Of a stretch of 64,000 nt of DNA, positions 22,590-34,995 are shown in pieces. The position numbers and the translations under genes are program-made. The notes beneath the pieces are model-generated. The model saw nothing but the letters and a program-made list of their open reading frames with translations. It did not search any database and had not been told where the DNA came from. Position 1 is the stretch's first letter, and every line of letters begins with the position of its first letter. This DNA is from Thalassia testudinum (taxonomy: Eukaryota > Streptophyta > Magnoliopsida > Alismatales > Hydrocharitaceae): contig JAZHRO010000063.1 in NCBI GenBank assembly GCA_037157565.1, positions 87,634,001 through 87,698,000 of the forward strand, given 5' to 3'.

Positions 22590-22599
22590 CTATTTATAG
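22590..22599 (-). promoter_or_regulatory. TATA box of H LTR2
   Basis: CTATAAATAG on the minus strand within tctctatttatagaggcc; the same block is found in G and LTR3. Confidence 0.65.
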
Positions 22600-23671
22600 A
22601 GGCCCTAAGGAGGGTTTAGAAGGCCTCAGAAGACTTCTATAGCCATTGGGAATAAGTCCAAGGCAAATCAGGATCATTTATAATTCTGACAGGGTTACCA
22701 AACATTTGGTTTTAAGGTCAGACATCTGGGTCATCGTTTGATCTAGAGATCGGTTGTCTGATCTAGAAGGGTGAAAGAGCTAAACTGAGTTGGATCAAGA
22801 CAAAGGTCTAAGATTCACTTTTAAGCTGTCTGGGACAAAAGTTAGACATCTAATTCTAGATGAGTTGTGCTTCTGTTTTATCTAGACCTAAACAAGGTTC
22901 TAGGATTTAGTTGCTCAGACGACAGGTCGGACGTTTGGCAAGACGTATGGACATTTGGAAAGCTAATCTTCTGTGGGAATGGATTTCCTGAGGTTAAACG
23001 GCTACCATCATCTAACAAATGGTGATTTGGGTTTAATTGTAGCCTAACATCTATTTATCAGATGTCTGGGATGCTCTACGGATGTCTGAAAGTAGATGTA
23101 AATCTCATTAACACTTAATCCTCTAAGATTATGTTTGATAAGCTAACGATCCTCTAGTTGAACGTCTATCTAGGTCCTCAGATGTCTTGTAAGATGACTC
23201 GTCTATGGGTTAGAAATAAGTTTGTAGCCTAAGTGTTCTGGACATCTGGACAAAAGGTCAAATGCCTTAACAATCAGCATCAGACATCTGAGGTCCAGTT
23301 TGGACGTTTGATCAGGCTGTCTGGAGCTTATTTTGGTTTTCTGAGTTCTTTACAAAATGCCTAAGTATCCTGGGGTAGTGTAAGTATTCCTAGGACTAAT
23401 GCTATGTTACCTGAGGCTCTTTAACTATCATCTAAGAAAATAAATGAGAAAAGAACATAAAGACAAAAATAAAGTACTTGAATAGAATAAACTTCTATCA
23501 TATTCGTCATCTTCTTTCTTCAAGCTCTTACTCCAAGCGAAGCTCCTCTCCCTCCATCAAGCTCATCCAATCCACCATGGACACGAACTTGAACTCTTCC
23601 ACACTTCCATCCATTTGCATTTATCCTGAAACTCATAAACTCAAATGCAAATGTTAAATCACAAGTGTTTT

Positions 23672-23676
23672 GCTCT
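23672..23676. repeat. Target-site duplication of element E, left copy
   Basis: gctct here and gttct at 61128-61132, one difference. Removing E restores the sequence seen uninterrupted at 19771-19790 and in G. Confidence 0.82.
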
Positions 23677-24311
23677 TGTTGGGTGGAAAATCTACGCAAA
23701 CGGGATTGAGTTTTGAAAACTCGTCGATGTAGTATGATTTAAAGAAATTCGTCAGCAGATAAATTTACTGAAACTTGAAAGAATTCTGGGTCGAACACAG
23801 GGAGGATATGTTGATTTGAAATCTGCGATTATATATTTTTTGTTGTTTTTGTTTAGAAAGCAGGATAATTATAAGAAACTCGATATAAACACTAAGAGAG
23901 AGAGAGAACAATCACTTTAATAAGCTTGGAAAATGTCTTTACAACTAGAAAGTGAGAAATTCTACAGCTAGAAAGAGGTAAAATATTACAGCTAGAAAGT
24001 GGGAAAATCTACTCCAGAAAGCGAGAAAAAGGTGGAGAGAAGTTATCTGCCTTGACAGCTGCTTGGAGGACGAGCTGAACGAGGCGATGTCTAGAAGACG
24101 GTGGATGAAGATGGAAGAAGAAGAATGGAGCAAGAAGAACTGGGTGTGAGGCAGGGCGTCATCATCGTCATGGGATCCACTTCCTAAATAAGGGAGAGAA
24201 AACTTTGATTTTGACTCTAGAGAAGCATCCCGAGTTTGGGACAAGCTTCTTTAGAGCTACGGAGAGGGAGAGAGGTGAAGGAAGGGATGAAGAAGAAGTG
24301 GAGGCGTAGGT

Positions 24312-24321
24312 CCTTTTATAG
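24312..24321 (-). promoter_or_regulatory. TATA box of the E 3' LTR
   Basis: CTATAAAAGG followed by acc on the minus strand; equivalent to 60094-60103 in the 5' LTR. Confidence 0.65.
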
Positions 24322-24777
24322 ATGAGGTTTGAGGGGGCAAATGGGTCACTTTAACATCAAAACATTAATGTCAAGTCTTTAGTGACGGATAAAATCGTCA
24401 CGAAAGCCCAGATCATGGGAGTAGGTGCCATGCACGCCACGCCTTCTCCTCTCCCCACACCTCAACACACGTGCACATACATGCATTCTCAATTGTCCGA
24501 TCGCGAGATCAGACGGCTTAAAATCGTGCTAACACACCTTCACAAATCGCGCCTCCATGCATCTGATCTCGCATAAGATCAGGCGTCATCTTGTGAGTCT
24601 GGTCGATCGATTGATTTGTGTCATTAGTGCTCGATCAAACGGTTGAATTTCGTGCCCGCACGCAATGAGGAGAGCGCATCGTCGTGATTCAAACGTGAGC
24701 CCATTACGTGAACAGTGCACCGACCGCTGTGCTACGCAGTGGTTTGAGGCGCATTCTTGAATTTAGGTGAGAGCTCT

Positions 24778-24809
24778 CTCAGCCATTGGATCTTGATCCA
24801 ACGGCTGAG
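24778..24809. repeat. Near-perfect 32-base palindrome in U3 of the E LTR
   Basis: Arms CTCAGCCATTGGATC and GATCCAACGGCTGAG around TT, with one mismatch in 15 pairs. The 5' LTR copy is near 60567, and A has a copy at 19018. Confidence 0.85.
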
Positions 24810-25346
24810 ATCAACTGCGCGGTTGAGGAAAGAGAGGGTAGCGGCAGGTCCTTGGGTCGGTTGGGTGGCTGGGATGGCACCACGTGCACCATCTTGGCCA
24901 TCCATCTTCTATGTGTTGTAGATGGTGCCACAGATGTCGGATTGAACCGATTTTCATGTCATTGGGCTGCGATCATAGATCCAAACCCATCTGTGTAGTA
25001 GGATTTGTCATCTAAAGTGTAGATTGACACCATCCTGGCCCTTGATCTCTGATTTTCCTTGGGTTATATCTGATGGTATGGAAGTCCAATCAAGGCAATC
25101 TTGGAGTCGTTGAACTCCGATCATTGCCTTGATCCGATCAGTACAGTTGGATCTTCAGTCTAAGGCCTTGATTAAAAGTCACCCTATCCTTGGCCACCAA
25201 AAAGAAAAAATTACTATACAATTTGTACAGTTTGACCTAAATGTATGATGATGCATGTTATACAATATTTACAATGCATGATGCTAATATGATACTAAGA
25301 ACATGCATTAGTAGACATTTTTGGCTATTCAGATGTATGCACATCA

Positions 25347-26817
25347 CATCCCCATGCCTATCTTTTGCTAGTCCCTAGCAAAAATTATATGCTATTTATA
25401 AAAGAACTAGGTTGAATTTCTTAGGCAAAAGTTATTCTTTAACACTAGGAGATTTTTACTAGGAACCTGAACTATAAAGATACAATAGTGCCCGGTCATT
25501 TGCCAAAATGCAAACCGCCTCAAGCCTTCGCCTTATTCAAAGAAGGATCTTTTTCTTCTTTTCTTTGTTTTTTTTTTTTTGGATTTCTGAGTTTAGGGTT
25601 TCGGAGCAACTTTCTATGGCCACTCAACCCACCCAAGACTTGAAGAGAACCCTAAGTTCTAAGCATTTTTGTGTGAAATGTGATAGACTCACTGATCGGC
25701 GATTAGAATGGACTTCGGATTTCTACACCCTTGGGTGACCTTGAAAAGAAATTCTGCCTAAAGGTGTATTTATTCGACTAGTAGCTTTCTCCCTACTTTT
25801 ATTTTTATGGGGTCAACACAAGGGCAAACCCAATGTATATCTCCCCGACTTATTCTACTTCTCTACTTCTTCCCAAGTGTTTTGGAATTATACGTGCATT
25901 TCTTGAGCTGGGTTCTGGACAACCTACCAATGGACTGTTACCCATGATAACTTGCTAGCCATACTCGTGCGATGAAGTGTGGGTTTTTTCTTTTTTTCTT
26001 TCCTTTTCTCCTTTTCTTTTTTTTTCATTTCTTTTATTTCTTTAAGTAGGTGGCTTCCTTGATCTAAGATTTACCTAAAGGTAGCAGGAAAAGAATGGTC
26101 ATGTGACTGGGCTCTAGACAACCTACCAATGGGCTGTTACGCATGATAACTTGCCAGCCATACCACCCTAAAAGGTTCATTAGCGACCCAATTTTCATAA
26201 AAATCACCGAAAAGCGAGTCAGTGCAAATAGTGTGTAGATGCTTAGACTTAAAATCCCCTCAAATCAGAGGGCAAGTTCATAAGTCGTGAACTTATCACC
26301 CCAACTTATTTAACCAAATTGAAGTAAATTCAGAATGGCGAGAACTCAATAAACAAATCCACATTTTAGTGGACACCCAGGCTGATTAAACTAGAAGTCC
26401 TGAAGGGTCTAAGTGTTTAAATCCAACTGTATTATTCCCTAAGGTTGAAAAATCCTAATGCCCAATTATTATTTCCTAATTCAAAATTTTTTTTATTTTT
26501 TTTAATAAAGATAAAAAAATAAGTAGAATTTACAAGAATTCCATAGAGCTGACAAAATGATTCAGAAATGAATCCACCCCCCCCATGCCTAGCTGATGCA
26601 ATGTCCTCATTGAAAATAAAATGCATGAGAAGCAGGGTAGAATGAAGAAAATATCACATGTATATGATGCTTGGGTAAACTCTGAGTCAGACTGTACAAG
26701 TGCTGAGTTTAATGCCATCAGCTAGGCGAAGTCCAACCAAAGAAATCACGATATGATTAGAGTAACCATGTCAGAGATGGGTTCTGGAATAATACGGTCA
26801 ACAAAAGACTTTAGAAG
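25347..26817 (-). other. 3' untranslated region and polypurine tract of element E
   Basis: No gene is seen. The polypurine side (25347-25362, minus strand GATAGGCATGGGGATG) is preceded by a TTTTGCTA/TAGCAAAA hairpin at 25363-25383. Two 65-base repeats lie at 25904-25970 and 26101-26167. The CAATG-AGGA-CATTG hairpin is at 26599-26612 with GGCATGGGGGG beside it. The block near 26725-26695 resembles the post-pol block of F (gcctagc.gatggc, then aaactcagc). Confidence 0.72.
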
Positions 26818-28010
26818 TTAACCGTTGACTTTAAAAGAATTACCCATCCTTGGGTCAGAGATCTGAACAGCTCCGTTTGGAAATATTTGATCAACGATGA
26901 ACGGGCCATTCCATTTTGACCTAAGTTTGTCGGGAAATAGCTTAAGTCGAGAATCAAAGAGCCAAACCTTCGGGCTCAACTCAAAGCTCTTGTGGGATAT
27001 CAATTGGTCATGAAGAGCTTTGGTCTGAGCCTTATAGATCTTGGCATTCTTGTGCGCATCATTTCTAAGCTCCTCCAACTCAGATAGTTGGAGTTTCCTG
27101 GTCTTTCCAGCTAAACTCAAATCCAAATTATACTGCTTGATAGCCCAGAATGCTCAATGTTCAATTTCTACGGGTAAATAGCACCCCTTTCCATACACCA
27201 GACGAAAGGTGACATGCCGATAGGCATTTTGTACACCGTATGGTAGGCCCAAAGAGTATCTTCAATCTTTTGAGTCCAATTTTTACGATCAGGTCTAACC
27301 ATTTTCTACAGAGTATTCTTGATCTCCCGATTAGAGATCTCGGCCTGTCTATTCGTCTGGGGGTAGTAAGGTGTGGAGATTCTGTGATTTAACCTGTATT
27401 TTTCCAGTAAACTACGAAACTGGGCATTAGTGAAATGAGTACCACCATCGCTGATGATGGCCCTCGAAATCCCAAACCGACTGAAGATGTTCTTCTTGAT
27501 GAAATCAGTGACCACCTTGTGGTCATTGGTTCGTGTGGGAATAGCCTCAATCCACTTGGACATGTAAACAACAGTGACGAGAAAGTACTACTATCCAAAT
27601 GAAGGGAGGAAGGGTTCCATGAAATTGATGCCCCAAACATTGAAGATTTCGACGGGAAGAATTGGGTTTAGAGGCATCATATCTTTCTTGGTTATGTCCC
27701 AAGTGCCTGGCATCAGGAACATGACCTAGAGAATTCCTAGTCATCCTTGAATAAAGACGGGCAATAGAATCCAGATTACAAAATTTTTGTAGCTGTCTTT
27801 TTCCCGGAGAAATGTCCATCACACGCAGATGCAAGGCAGAACTCAAGTATACTTTGAAATTCATTCTCTAGAGCACATCGGCGAATAATCTGATCAGAGC
27901 CGATGCGGTACAGTTCAAGGTCCTCGCAGAAGTAATATTTGGCCTCAGATTTGAGTTTATCTCGTTGTTGCTTGGTCAAATCTTGGGGGATTTGACCAAT
28001 GGCCAAATAA
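26818..28010 (-). pseudogene. Integrase of element E
   Basis: The zinc-binding part (28006-27776 and the frameshifted 27864-27547) is recognisable by RRCALENEFQSILEFC and ACDGHFSGKKTATKIL. The core at 27563-27306 has MSKWIEAIPTRTNDHKVVTDFIKKN, IISDGGTHFTNAQF (second Asp) and [12 protein letters not shown] (Glu). The C-terminal part 27126-26818 (LFDSRLKLFPDKLRSKWNGPFIV) is the usual Athila tail. Frameshifts fall near 27560 and 27270. The sequence ends in NSFKVNG with a stop at 26818. Confidence 0.84.
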
Positions 28011-28079
28011 TTTACAATGTCTACAAACCACGAGGTTTGGACACCTGATACTCAGAATAGTTTCGTCCGGAAATGTATC

Positions 28080-28770
28080 AGCAATCGGAATATCCAGACG
28101 AGAAGAATCACTTAGAAGTCTCAAAAGATGATCCTCCACCACATTCTATGCCCCAGATTTATCTTTGATTTCAAGATCGAATTCCTGAACCAGAAGAATC
28201 CATTGGATAAGCTGGGGCTTGGCATCCTTGTTCACCAAGAGATGTCTCAAGGCTAAGTGGTCGATGTAAATTATGACGTGAGACCCTTAGCGATAAGCCC
28301 TGAATTTCTCCAAAACAAATACTACAGCTAGCAATTCCTTCTTAGTAACAATGTAATTCCTCTGGGCCTCGTCCAGAGTTTCTCTAGCGTAGTACATGAC
28401 AGAGGACTTCCTGTCAATCTTTTGACCCAAAATAGCCCTGACCACATAATCAGAAGCGTCGATCATGATCTCAAATTGGGCTGTCCAGACCGGTGGTTGC
28501 AACACCAGAGCACAAGTGATTGCTATTTTAAAAAAATCAAATGCCTTACGGCATGATTTGTTGAAATCAAACGACATATCTTTGGCAAGAAGGTTGCTCA
28601 GAGGGCGAGCAACCTTAGAGAAGTCCTTGATGAACCTCCTATAGAAATCCACATGACCAAGAAATGATTGAATTTGTTTGACAAATGTGGGAGGAGGAAG
28701 TTTGGAGATATCATCAACCTTAGCTTTGTCAACTTCAATTCCCCGTTCAGAGATTACATGACCCAAGATG
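28080..28770 (-). pseudogene. RNase H and RT connection of element E
   Basis: The open stretch 28766-28287 begins GHVISERGIEVDKAKVD, the end of the RT domain, and runs through FLGHVDFYRRFIKDFSKVARPLSNLL into RNase H (IMIDASDYVVRAILGQ, ARETLDEAQRNYIVTKKELLAVVFVLEKF). The rest, with HLALRHLLVNKDAKP and QEFDLEIKDK, follows a stop near 28286. Confidence 0.82.
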
Positions 28771-28775
28771 ATGCC

Positions 28776-29640
28776 TTATTGTGTCAAGAAATGACTCTTT
28801 TCCCACCTAAGGACCAATCTTATTTTGATGCATCTTTTAAGGATCATTTCAAGATTAGCCAGGCAAGAATCAAATGATTCTCCAAAAATAGAGAAATTGT
28901 CCATGAAGGCTTCCATAAACTCTCCCACCATGTTAGAGAATATAGCTAGCATATACCTTTGAAAAGTCGCAGGTGCATTGCATAAGCCAAATGGCATTCT
29001 ACGGAAAGTAAAGGTTCCGTAGGGACAGGTGAAAATCATTTTTTCTTGATCCTCAGGATGGATAGGGACTTGATTGTATCCCAAGTAACCATCTAGGAAA
29101 CAGAAGTACTTTTGCCTGGCTAGTCTTTCAAGGATTTGATTGATGAAGGGCAAAGGGAAATGGCCTTTTTTCATGCTTATGTTCAGCTTCCTGTAATCGA
29201 TACAGACCCTCCAAGAGGAAGCTAAACGAGTTGTGATAGATTATCCTTTCTCATTATTCATAATGGTAATCCCGACTTTCTTGGGAGCAATTTGCATAGG
29301 ACTTACCCAAGGACTATCTGAGATTGGATAAATGATTCCTACATTGAGCCACTTAATTATTTCCTTCTTGACCACTTCTCGCATATTAGGGTTTAATCTC
29401 CTCTGCATCAGGCGAGAAGGGCGGGATCCATCTTCCATGAATATTCTGTGATTGCAGTAAGATGGCTCGATCCCCCTAAGGTCATGGATGGTCCAACCAA
29501 TTACCTAATTGTGTTCTTTTAGGACCTTGATCAATTTAATCTCTTGCTCCTTAGTTAATTTAGCACTAATAATCATAGGGAACATCTTTTGAGGTCCCAA
29601 AAATTGATATTTTGAACTCTCAGGCAATGGTTTCAGTTTG
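28776..29640 (-). pseudogene. Reverse transcriptase of element E, catalytic box altered
   Basis: The stretch 29174-28776 carries HFPLPFINQILERLARQ, FLDGYLGYNQ, FTCPYGTFTFRRMPFGLCNAPATFQR and the catalytic box at 28896-28907. The box reads FMDN instead of FMDD, so the second metal-binding Asp is lost. The upstream stretch 29438-29241 has LMQRRLNPNMREVVKKEIIKWL, typical of the N-terminal RT region. Several stops lie between them. Confidence 0.85.
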
Positions 29641-30300
29641 AGCTGGGGTGGGTTTAGGATGGAAGGTAAGGATGATGTTGATGAAGATTCATCAAGAGGA
29701 AGAGGTTGAAAGTGAACAAAATCAATAACCTTTTCAGAATGTGGTGGGTTTGCCACAGAGGGTTGTGGGTTGGATTCATCAAGAAAAGAGGAAATCTCAA
29801 TTGCAGAAACAACCATACATGTCTCAATATTCACGTTATCTTCCTCAAGTTCCTCTATAAATCCACAATCCTCAAATTTGTTAATCGCCTTAAAAATATC
29901 CAATTTCAATTTTCGATCCCCAAAGGCAATTTCCATGCTACCGCTGTCACAGTTGATATTGGCCTTAGCGGTAGACAGGAACGGATGCCACAGAATGATG
30001 GGCGTGTTCCTTAAATTCTTAAGTACATCCATGTCAAGGACAAGGAAATCTACAGGAAAATAGAAGTCCTTAACCTTGACAATAACATCCTCAATAATGC
30101 CTCTCAGATTTGTAACCGAGCAGTCCACTAACTACAGCGTCACTGAGGTCGGCCGAAGTTCACCTAATCTGAACTTCTCGTAAAGAGAAGTCAGAATTAG
30201 GTTAATGGATTCACCTAGATCCAGAAGTGCCCTATCAAAGGTGTAATCTCCGATGACACAAGAAATCAAAGGGGCACCTAGATCTCTCTTTTTCGGAGGA
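29640..30300 (-). pseudogene. Protease of element E and spacer to RT
   Basis: The active-site block near 30235-30205 reads LDLGESINL: the catalytic Asp is kept but the Ala of the family DLGAS motif is Glu. The stretch 30128-29505 continues VTNLRGIIEDVIVKVKDFYFPVDFLVLDMDV and then an acidic spacer ending LKPLPESSKYQFLGPQKMFPMIIS, the normal link to RT in Athila. A stop lies near 30130. Confidence 0.8.
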
Positions 30301-32430
30301 AGGTGATGCAGGATAACAGAATTAGCCTACTCGGAGAGTACCACCTTCCTCGGAATAGATTCCTTTGACTTACGCTTCTGTGTGCATAAATCCTTTAAAA
30401 ATTTAGTGTAAGCCAGTATGTGTTTAATAGCGTCAAGGAGAAGGATATTGATTTTGACATTCTTGAATATATTGAAGAGCTCCTCGTTACTATCAATAGG
30501 CTTCTTCTTCCTAGGTTTAATCAAGGCCTCAGGAAAACGAACATGAGTCAGATCTTTGAAATCAGGTTCCTGAGCCTTGATTTCTTCTTCAGAGTTCTCG
30601 TTTCTCTCCTCAGGCTCTCCAGGATTTGGTAGATTAGAACAAGGCAGTTGTGGGTCCTGGGTTTGCCTTCCACTCCTCAAGGCACCAAAGTTAGCATATG
30701 CATACGGGTTTGGGTCTTAGTGAGGGTTAGGAAAGATTGGAAGGGCTTCATTAGCCAAAAGCCTCGGATTTGATGAAGAAGAAGAGGAAGGACCCTTCTC
30801 AATCACCTGAGTAGGTGCATGTGGGTCCCTCTGATTCCCATACCCTTGAGCTTGATTGCTCAGATTTTGTATATTACGTGGGTTGGGTACGGGTTGAGAT
30901 GGCAGAGATCCAGGTTGACGGGAATTAGCAATGAACCTGGTTTGCAAGCTGTCCAGCGATGTTTTCATTTGCTACATGTGCTGGAGCATAAATTCTTGCA
31001 TCTCTACCATCTGACGGTTCAAATCAGCCTATCCTACAGGTTGACGGGCATTCCAAGCTGGCTGATTGACCTGATTTGGGGGCAGCTGAGTAAACATGAT
31101 CTTGACCCATTAGTCTTTGCAGAGCATAGTTGCAAGGTTGGAATTGGGTCTGCTGCCCTGGGTTTTTCTAGGAGAAGTTAGGGTGGTTCCTCCAACCCGG
31201 ATTATAAGCATTAGAGTAAGGGTTGGACCTAATGTTCTCCTGTACAGCATAGACATCCTCGTAGGGCGAGGATGGAGAGAAAGAAAGGGAGGGATCAGAG
31301 AAACTGGGATCAAATGACCCAATTTGGAACCCGTAGGGTTCCGAGCAATGATGGCTCACAGGTTGAGTTACATCCAGTTGATTCACGAACTCTCATCTAG
31401 AAGGAGCTCACAAAGAATGGAATCCTGAATTCTGGGATTGAATGGATCGAGAATTGTTTGCAGAGTTTTCTGCCATCCACTCTATCCTTTTGGTAACCAA
31501 GTCCACCTTATCTAATTTATTACAAATCAGCTCCATTACGAATGAATGAGAGTCGTGCACCTCATTAACATTCGATTTGGGTTGTTGGGACCGGTTAAAA
31601 TTATCCATGGAGGCATGATTGATTGAATTTTTACTCATTTCCTTAAACAAATCATGCGCACTATCTACGTCTTTGTTAAGGAAATTGCCTCTGCAAGAAG
31701 CATCCACATGATTTCTGAGTTGCTCAGTCAACCTGTGGTAAAAGATTTGCATGAGTTGCCATTTCAGCACCTCGTGGTGTGGACACTTCTGCAATAAGTT
31801 ATGGAATCGCTCCCAAGAAACATGAAACTGCTCCCCCAGCTGCTAGGCGAAAGTAGTAATCGCCTGCCTCAATGCATCGGTACGCCTAACTGGGAAGATT
31901 TTCTTTAGGAAAGCTAATTTCAGATCATTCCATGTTGCTATTGGCCTTCCTATAGTTCTATACCAATGAGCGACGTTATCCCTAAGAGAGTGGGGAAAGA
32001 GCCTCATGATCATCTACTCTTCATTCACGTTTCACACTTTGGTGGTCTAGACCAAAGTAGTCAAGTCTTCCAAATGCTGAAACAGGTCCTCAGAGCCATG
32101 CCCATGGAAATGTTTAATCAGGCTTAACACCTGGGGCATGATTTCAACGTCTCCCACTGGAATTTGGATGTTAGGACATTCCTCGTAATTTGAAGGATCA
32201 TAAAAATCCTTCAAGGGCTGAGCACCCTACATTCTCTGGAACCATTCTTGCATTCTCTACATTTGTTCTAGCTGCCTTTGAAACATTTTATTGATTCTGA
32301 GGCAGAGGAGGTTGTTGATTGACCATGGGATCAATTTGGCCAAAATTCAATCTACGCCTCCTAGAATGATCTAATGGTTTTTCCAATCGAGGATTCAATG
32401 ACCTCCTTCCAAGCGTAAACTAGGAAGAGG
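30300..32430 (-). pseudogene. Gag of element E and Gag-protease linker
   Basis: Read on the minus strand, 32240-31800 encodes LKDFYDPSNYEE, KHFHGHGSEDLFQHLEDL, HSLRDNVAHWYRTIGRP and FLKKIFPVRRTDALRQ, with stops. It then continues in the clean stretch 31794-31408 (CPHHEVLKWQLMQIFYHRLTEQ). A short coiled coil, the NPYSNAYNPGWRNHPNF tail and a linker MRSGRQTQDPQLP at 30680 follow. This is the Athila Gag order. I could not fix the start codon; D is inserted in the leader 257 bases further upstream. Confidence 0.8.
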
Positions 32431-32691
32431 TCGGAAGGACTGAGGATAAAATCCCTACAGCACAACAAAACAAGCGTGTCCTTAAGTTGGATAGCCTAAG
32501 GATCTGCAGACTCTCAAAATCCGTCTTAAGATTATAGACGATTTACTCTACTTGTATCCAGTCAATCCAACTAGTTAGAAGGAGGGATAGGGGAGAAGGT
32601 TCTTCCTTTGAGTTGCGCTTCCGATTCCTAGTGTACCCCCAGCTGTGATCGTTTGATTCTATCCCTTTAGCTAGACATCATATTGACTAGT
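32431..32691 (-). other. Leader of element E, gag-proximal part, with TSD of D
   Basis: No gene is seen. It is similar to the leader of B (10760-10930). The last five bases ctagt (32687-32691) are duplicated at 58499-58503, marking the insertion of D. Confidence 0.75.
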
Positions 32692-34072
32692 TGTTTAGGA
32701 CGCTGAATCGGTGTTTAAAAGTATTGCATTGTAATATAGCCAAAAAAACATTCAAAACAATTACAATTTTATTACTCGAATATATTCCGAGGTCGAACAC
32801 AGGGAGCAAATGGAAGTTACGCACTAATATCAACAATAAATGTCAATTGAACACAATACTACTCAAAATCTAAGTGGGAGTGTAAAGCATGAGTATATGA
32901 AGAGTAAAAATAATTGTAGACAAAATAATTAAGAGCATATAAAAATTGGACGTCTGATTTTGCAGTCAGACATCTTAAAAGTTGTGTGCTACAGTGCCCT
33001 GCTTTGATTTCTCTTTCTTTGATTCTTCTTCTTCTTCTCTTCTCCTCTACCCTTGCGAGCCTTCTTCTTCAACTTCTTCCTTCTTCTCTGTCTTCTCCTT
33101 CCTTCTTTCTCTTCTTAGCTTTCTCTAGTTTCTCCTTCCTTCTTTCTGTCTTTAGCCTTCTCTTCCTTTTCCTTTTCTCTGACTTCTCCTTTGCCTTAAG
33201 CCTTGCAGTGCTCCTCTCCTTCCTCTTCTTCTTTCACTGCCTTTCTCTGTCATGGCCCTTAGCTTCTCTCTATCCTTAGCTTTTCCTTCTCTTCAGCCTG
33301 CAGCAAAACCTATACCCTACCTGTGTGCAACTCTCCTCTCTTTCTCTCTTAGGTTTCGCTCTCCCAGAGCCACACGTATTTGGGTATTCGAGTCAGGTAC
33401 GTACCTGGGACAACGCCCACCTGTGTGCGATGGTGGGCGAGGACTGTAGGTCGGGTCGGGTCAGCCAGATCCGCATGGGTAGTGCTGTGGATGAGATCGA
33501 GTTGGTTGGGTGAGAGGGACCTCACCCCATGATTTGGAGGCAATAAGGCTATGGTGCAAATTCAACTTATGCACACATGGGCTCTCTTCCAATTCTGAGG
33601 TGGGACTAAATGTCCCACCTTCCTTTACGCGCCGCAGCAGTAGATGCGTGGCTAAATTGGTGAGGACACAGAGGCTGAGGCCTTTGCTTCATCGCGTGGA
33701 TACATGCGGGCTTCAAATCTGCACAGCCTAGGAGTCTCACCTAGAGCAGCGCAAAGCCTGGGACCGCTCGAAGCTTGCTTCAAGGTCGTCAGTAATGGTG
33801 GTCGGCGGCTGTATACCTGAAAACATGAGAACGGCCTCGCAGCCACGTCAAAGCACTCAGGGAGCTTCGCCGGACCACGGCGGGTGTGATCGGCGTGATT
33901 TCGTGGCGTGTGGGTGGCTGTGGGGGTGTATCTAGGGCTTACTATGGGCATGTAACTAGGTGTGTTCGCAGGTGCTTTTGGGTGGTCGACGGAGTGAATG
34001 GAGTGGGGGGAAATTATAGTGAAGCATTATGGAGGTTGTAGGGTGGTTGGCGAGGTGGATGGAGGTGTGAAG
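32692..34072 (-). repeat. 3' LTR of element D, first part
   Basis: Matches 55748-57138 of the 5' LTR. It starts tgtttaggacgctgaatcgg and is cut at the TSD tgaag (34068-34072) by F. It holds the CT-rich block 33000-33240, which is reverse-complement GA-rich on the sense strand. The Leu/Ser-rich ORF there is only a low-complexity translation. Confidence 0.9.
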
Positions 34073-34869
34073 TGATGAGAGCATCATCATGATCCCTAAC
34101 TAGCTCATTTTGACCTAAGAAAGAGAATAAGAGCTCCTACATAACCTAGAAAATGGCTTAATTCAAGGAATAAGTGGTTTGAGAAGAAAACATGAAATAA
34201 AGGTTAAAACAGCAATTTTACCATTGCAGTATATAAATGGGATTTCTCAGAGGCAAAACATAGGTCAAATGATCTGAATAAGATAAAAAATGGGTTAATG
34301 TGTAGTCTAGGAATTAAATGACATTCTGTAACCCTAAAATAGACCTGCTTAATTCAACAAGGTTCTGGTCAGGTTAAAAATCAACTAAACCCTCTAAAAT
34401 TCATTGAAAAATATCCCCTAGGGTTTAGAACCTTCAATTTAACCTTTGGAACCTATTTTGACCTAGATTAGGATCCTAGCTCATTAATTGACCTAAATTG
34501 GTTTTGTGCGCAAAATGTCCAGTCAAACGAGGTCAAACCTAAAATCCAACTTCACCATTGGATTCCTTAGGCCCAAATTAGGTTTGTAACAAAATTTGGA
34601 TTTAAGGGGAGGTCATGTTGACCTACTTTGCAAAACAGTACACACAATTACATTTTAGCCCCTATCTTTTGAAAATAATTAGAAAAAACCCCCTAATTTC
34701 CTCGCCACTCTTACAAATAGGTCCCTCCATCATTAATGGGGAGAGATCCGTCTCCAACGAGGAATGGAGGGGTAATACTCCCTGATTCCTCAGAGATCTC
34801 CCAGATTTGGAAGGGAGATTCTCTGAGGAATTCCCATCCATCTGAGCTCAATTACAATCTTTGATTTGC

Positions 34870-34907
34870 ATCCAAATCTCTCGTGCGAACGCACGAGAGA
34901 TTTGGAT
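34870..34907. repeat. Perfect 18-base inverted repeat upstream of the TATA box in the F 5' LTR
   Basis: Arms ATCCAAATCTCTCGTGCG and its exact complement around AA. The 3' LTR copy (45922-45958) has lost symmetry at two places. Shorter versions are in C and D. Confidence 0.9.
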
Positions 34908-34985
34908 CTCCAACTACCTTCCTTCTCTGGCGAGAAGTCGGTGTTAGAAGGCTTGCCCTCCACACACCAGAAGCTCGGCCAGCAA

Positions 34986-34995
34986 CTATAAAAGG
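34986..34995 (+). promoter_or_regulatory. TATA box of the F 5' LTR
   Basis: CTATAAAAGG followed by atcccc; same in the 3' LTR at 46037-46046. Confidence 0.68.

Larger units (their letters stand above)
21951..23676 (-). repeat. LTR2 of element H, main part
   Basis: It starts at tagattctac beside a decayed initiator-Met primer site (21935-21949) and is cut at 23676 by E. It is related along its length to solo LTR G (47791-49496) and to LTR3. The TATA box is CTATAAATAG on the minus strand at 22590-22599. The part upstream of it holds many decayed forms of the GACGTCT site (gacatctg, gatgtctg). The remaining LTR end is at 61128-61169. Confidence 0.85.
23677..25346 (-). repeat. 3' LTR of element E
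   Basis: 1670 bases, matching 59450-61127. On the minus strand it starts TGATGTGCATAC. The near-perfect 32-base palindrome is at 24778-24809 and the TATA box at 24312-24321. Short ORFs inside (for example 23945-24244) have counterparts in the other LTR but no family resemblance. Confidence 0.9.
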
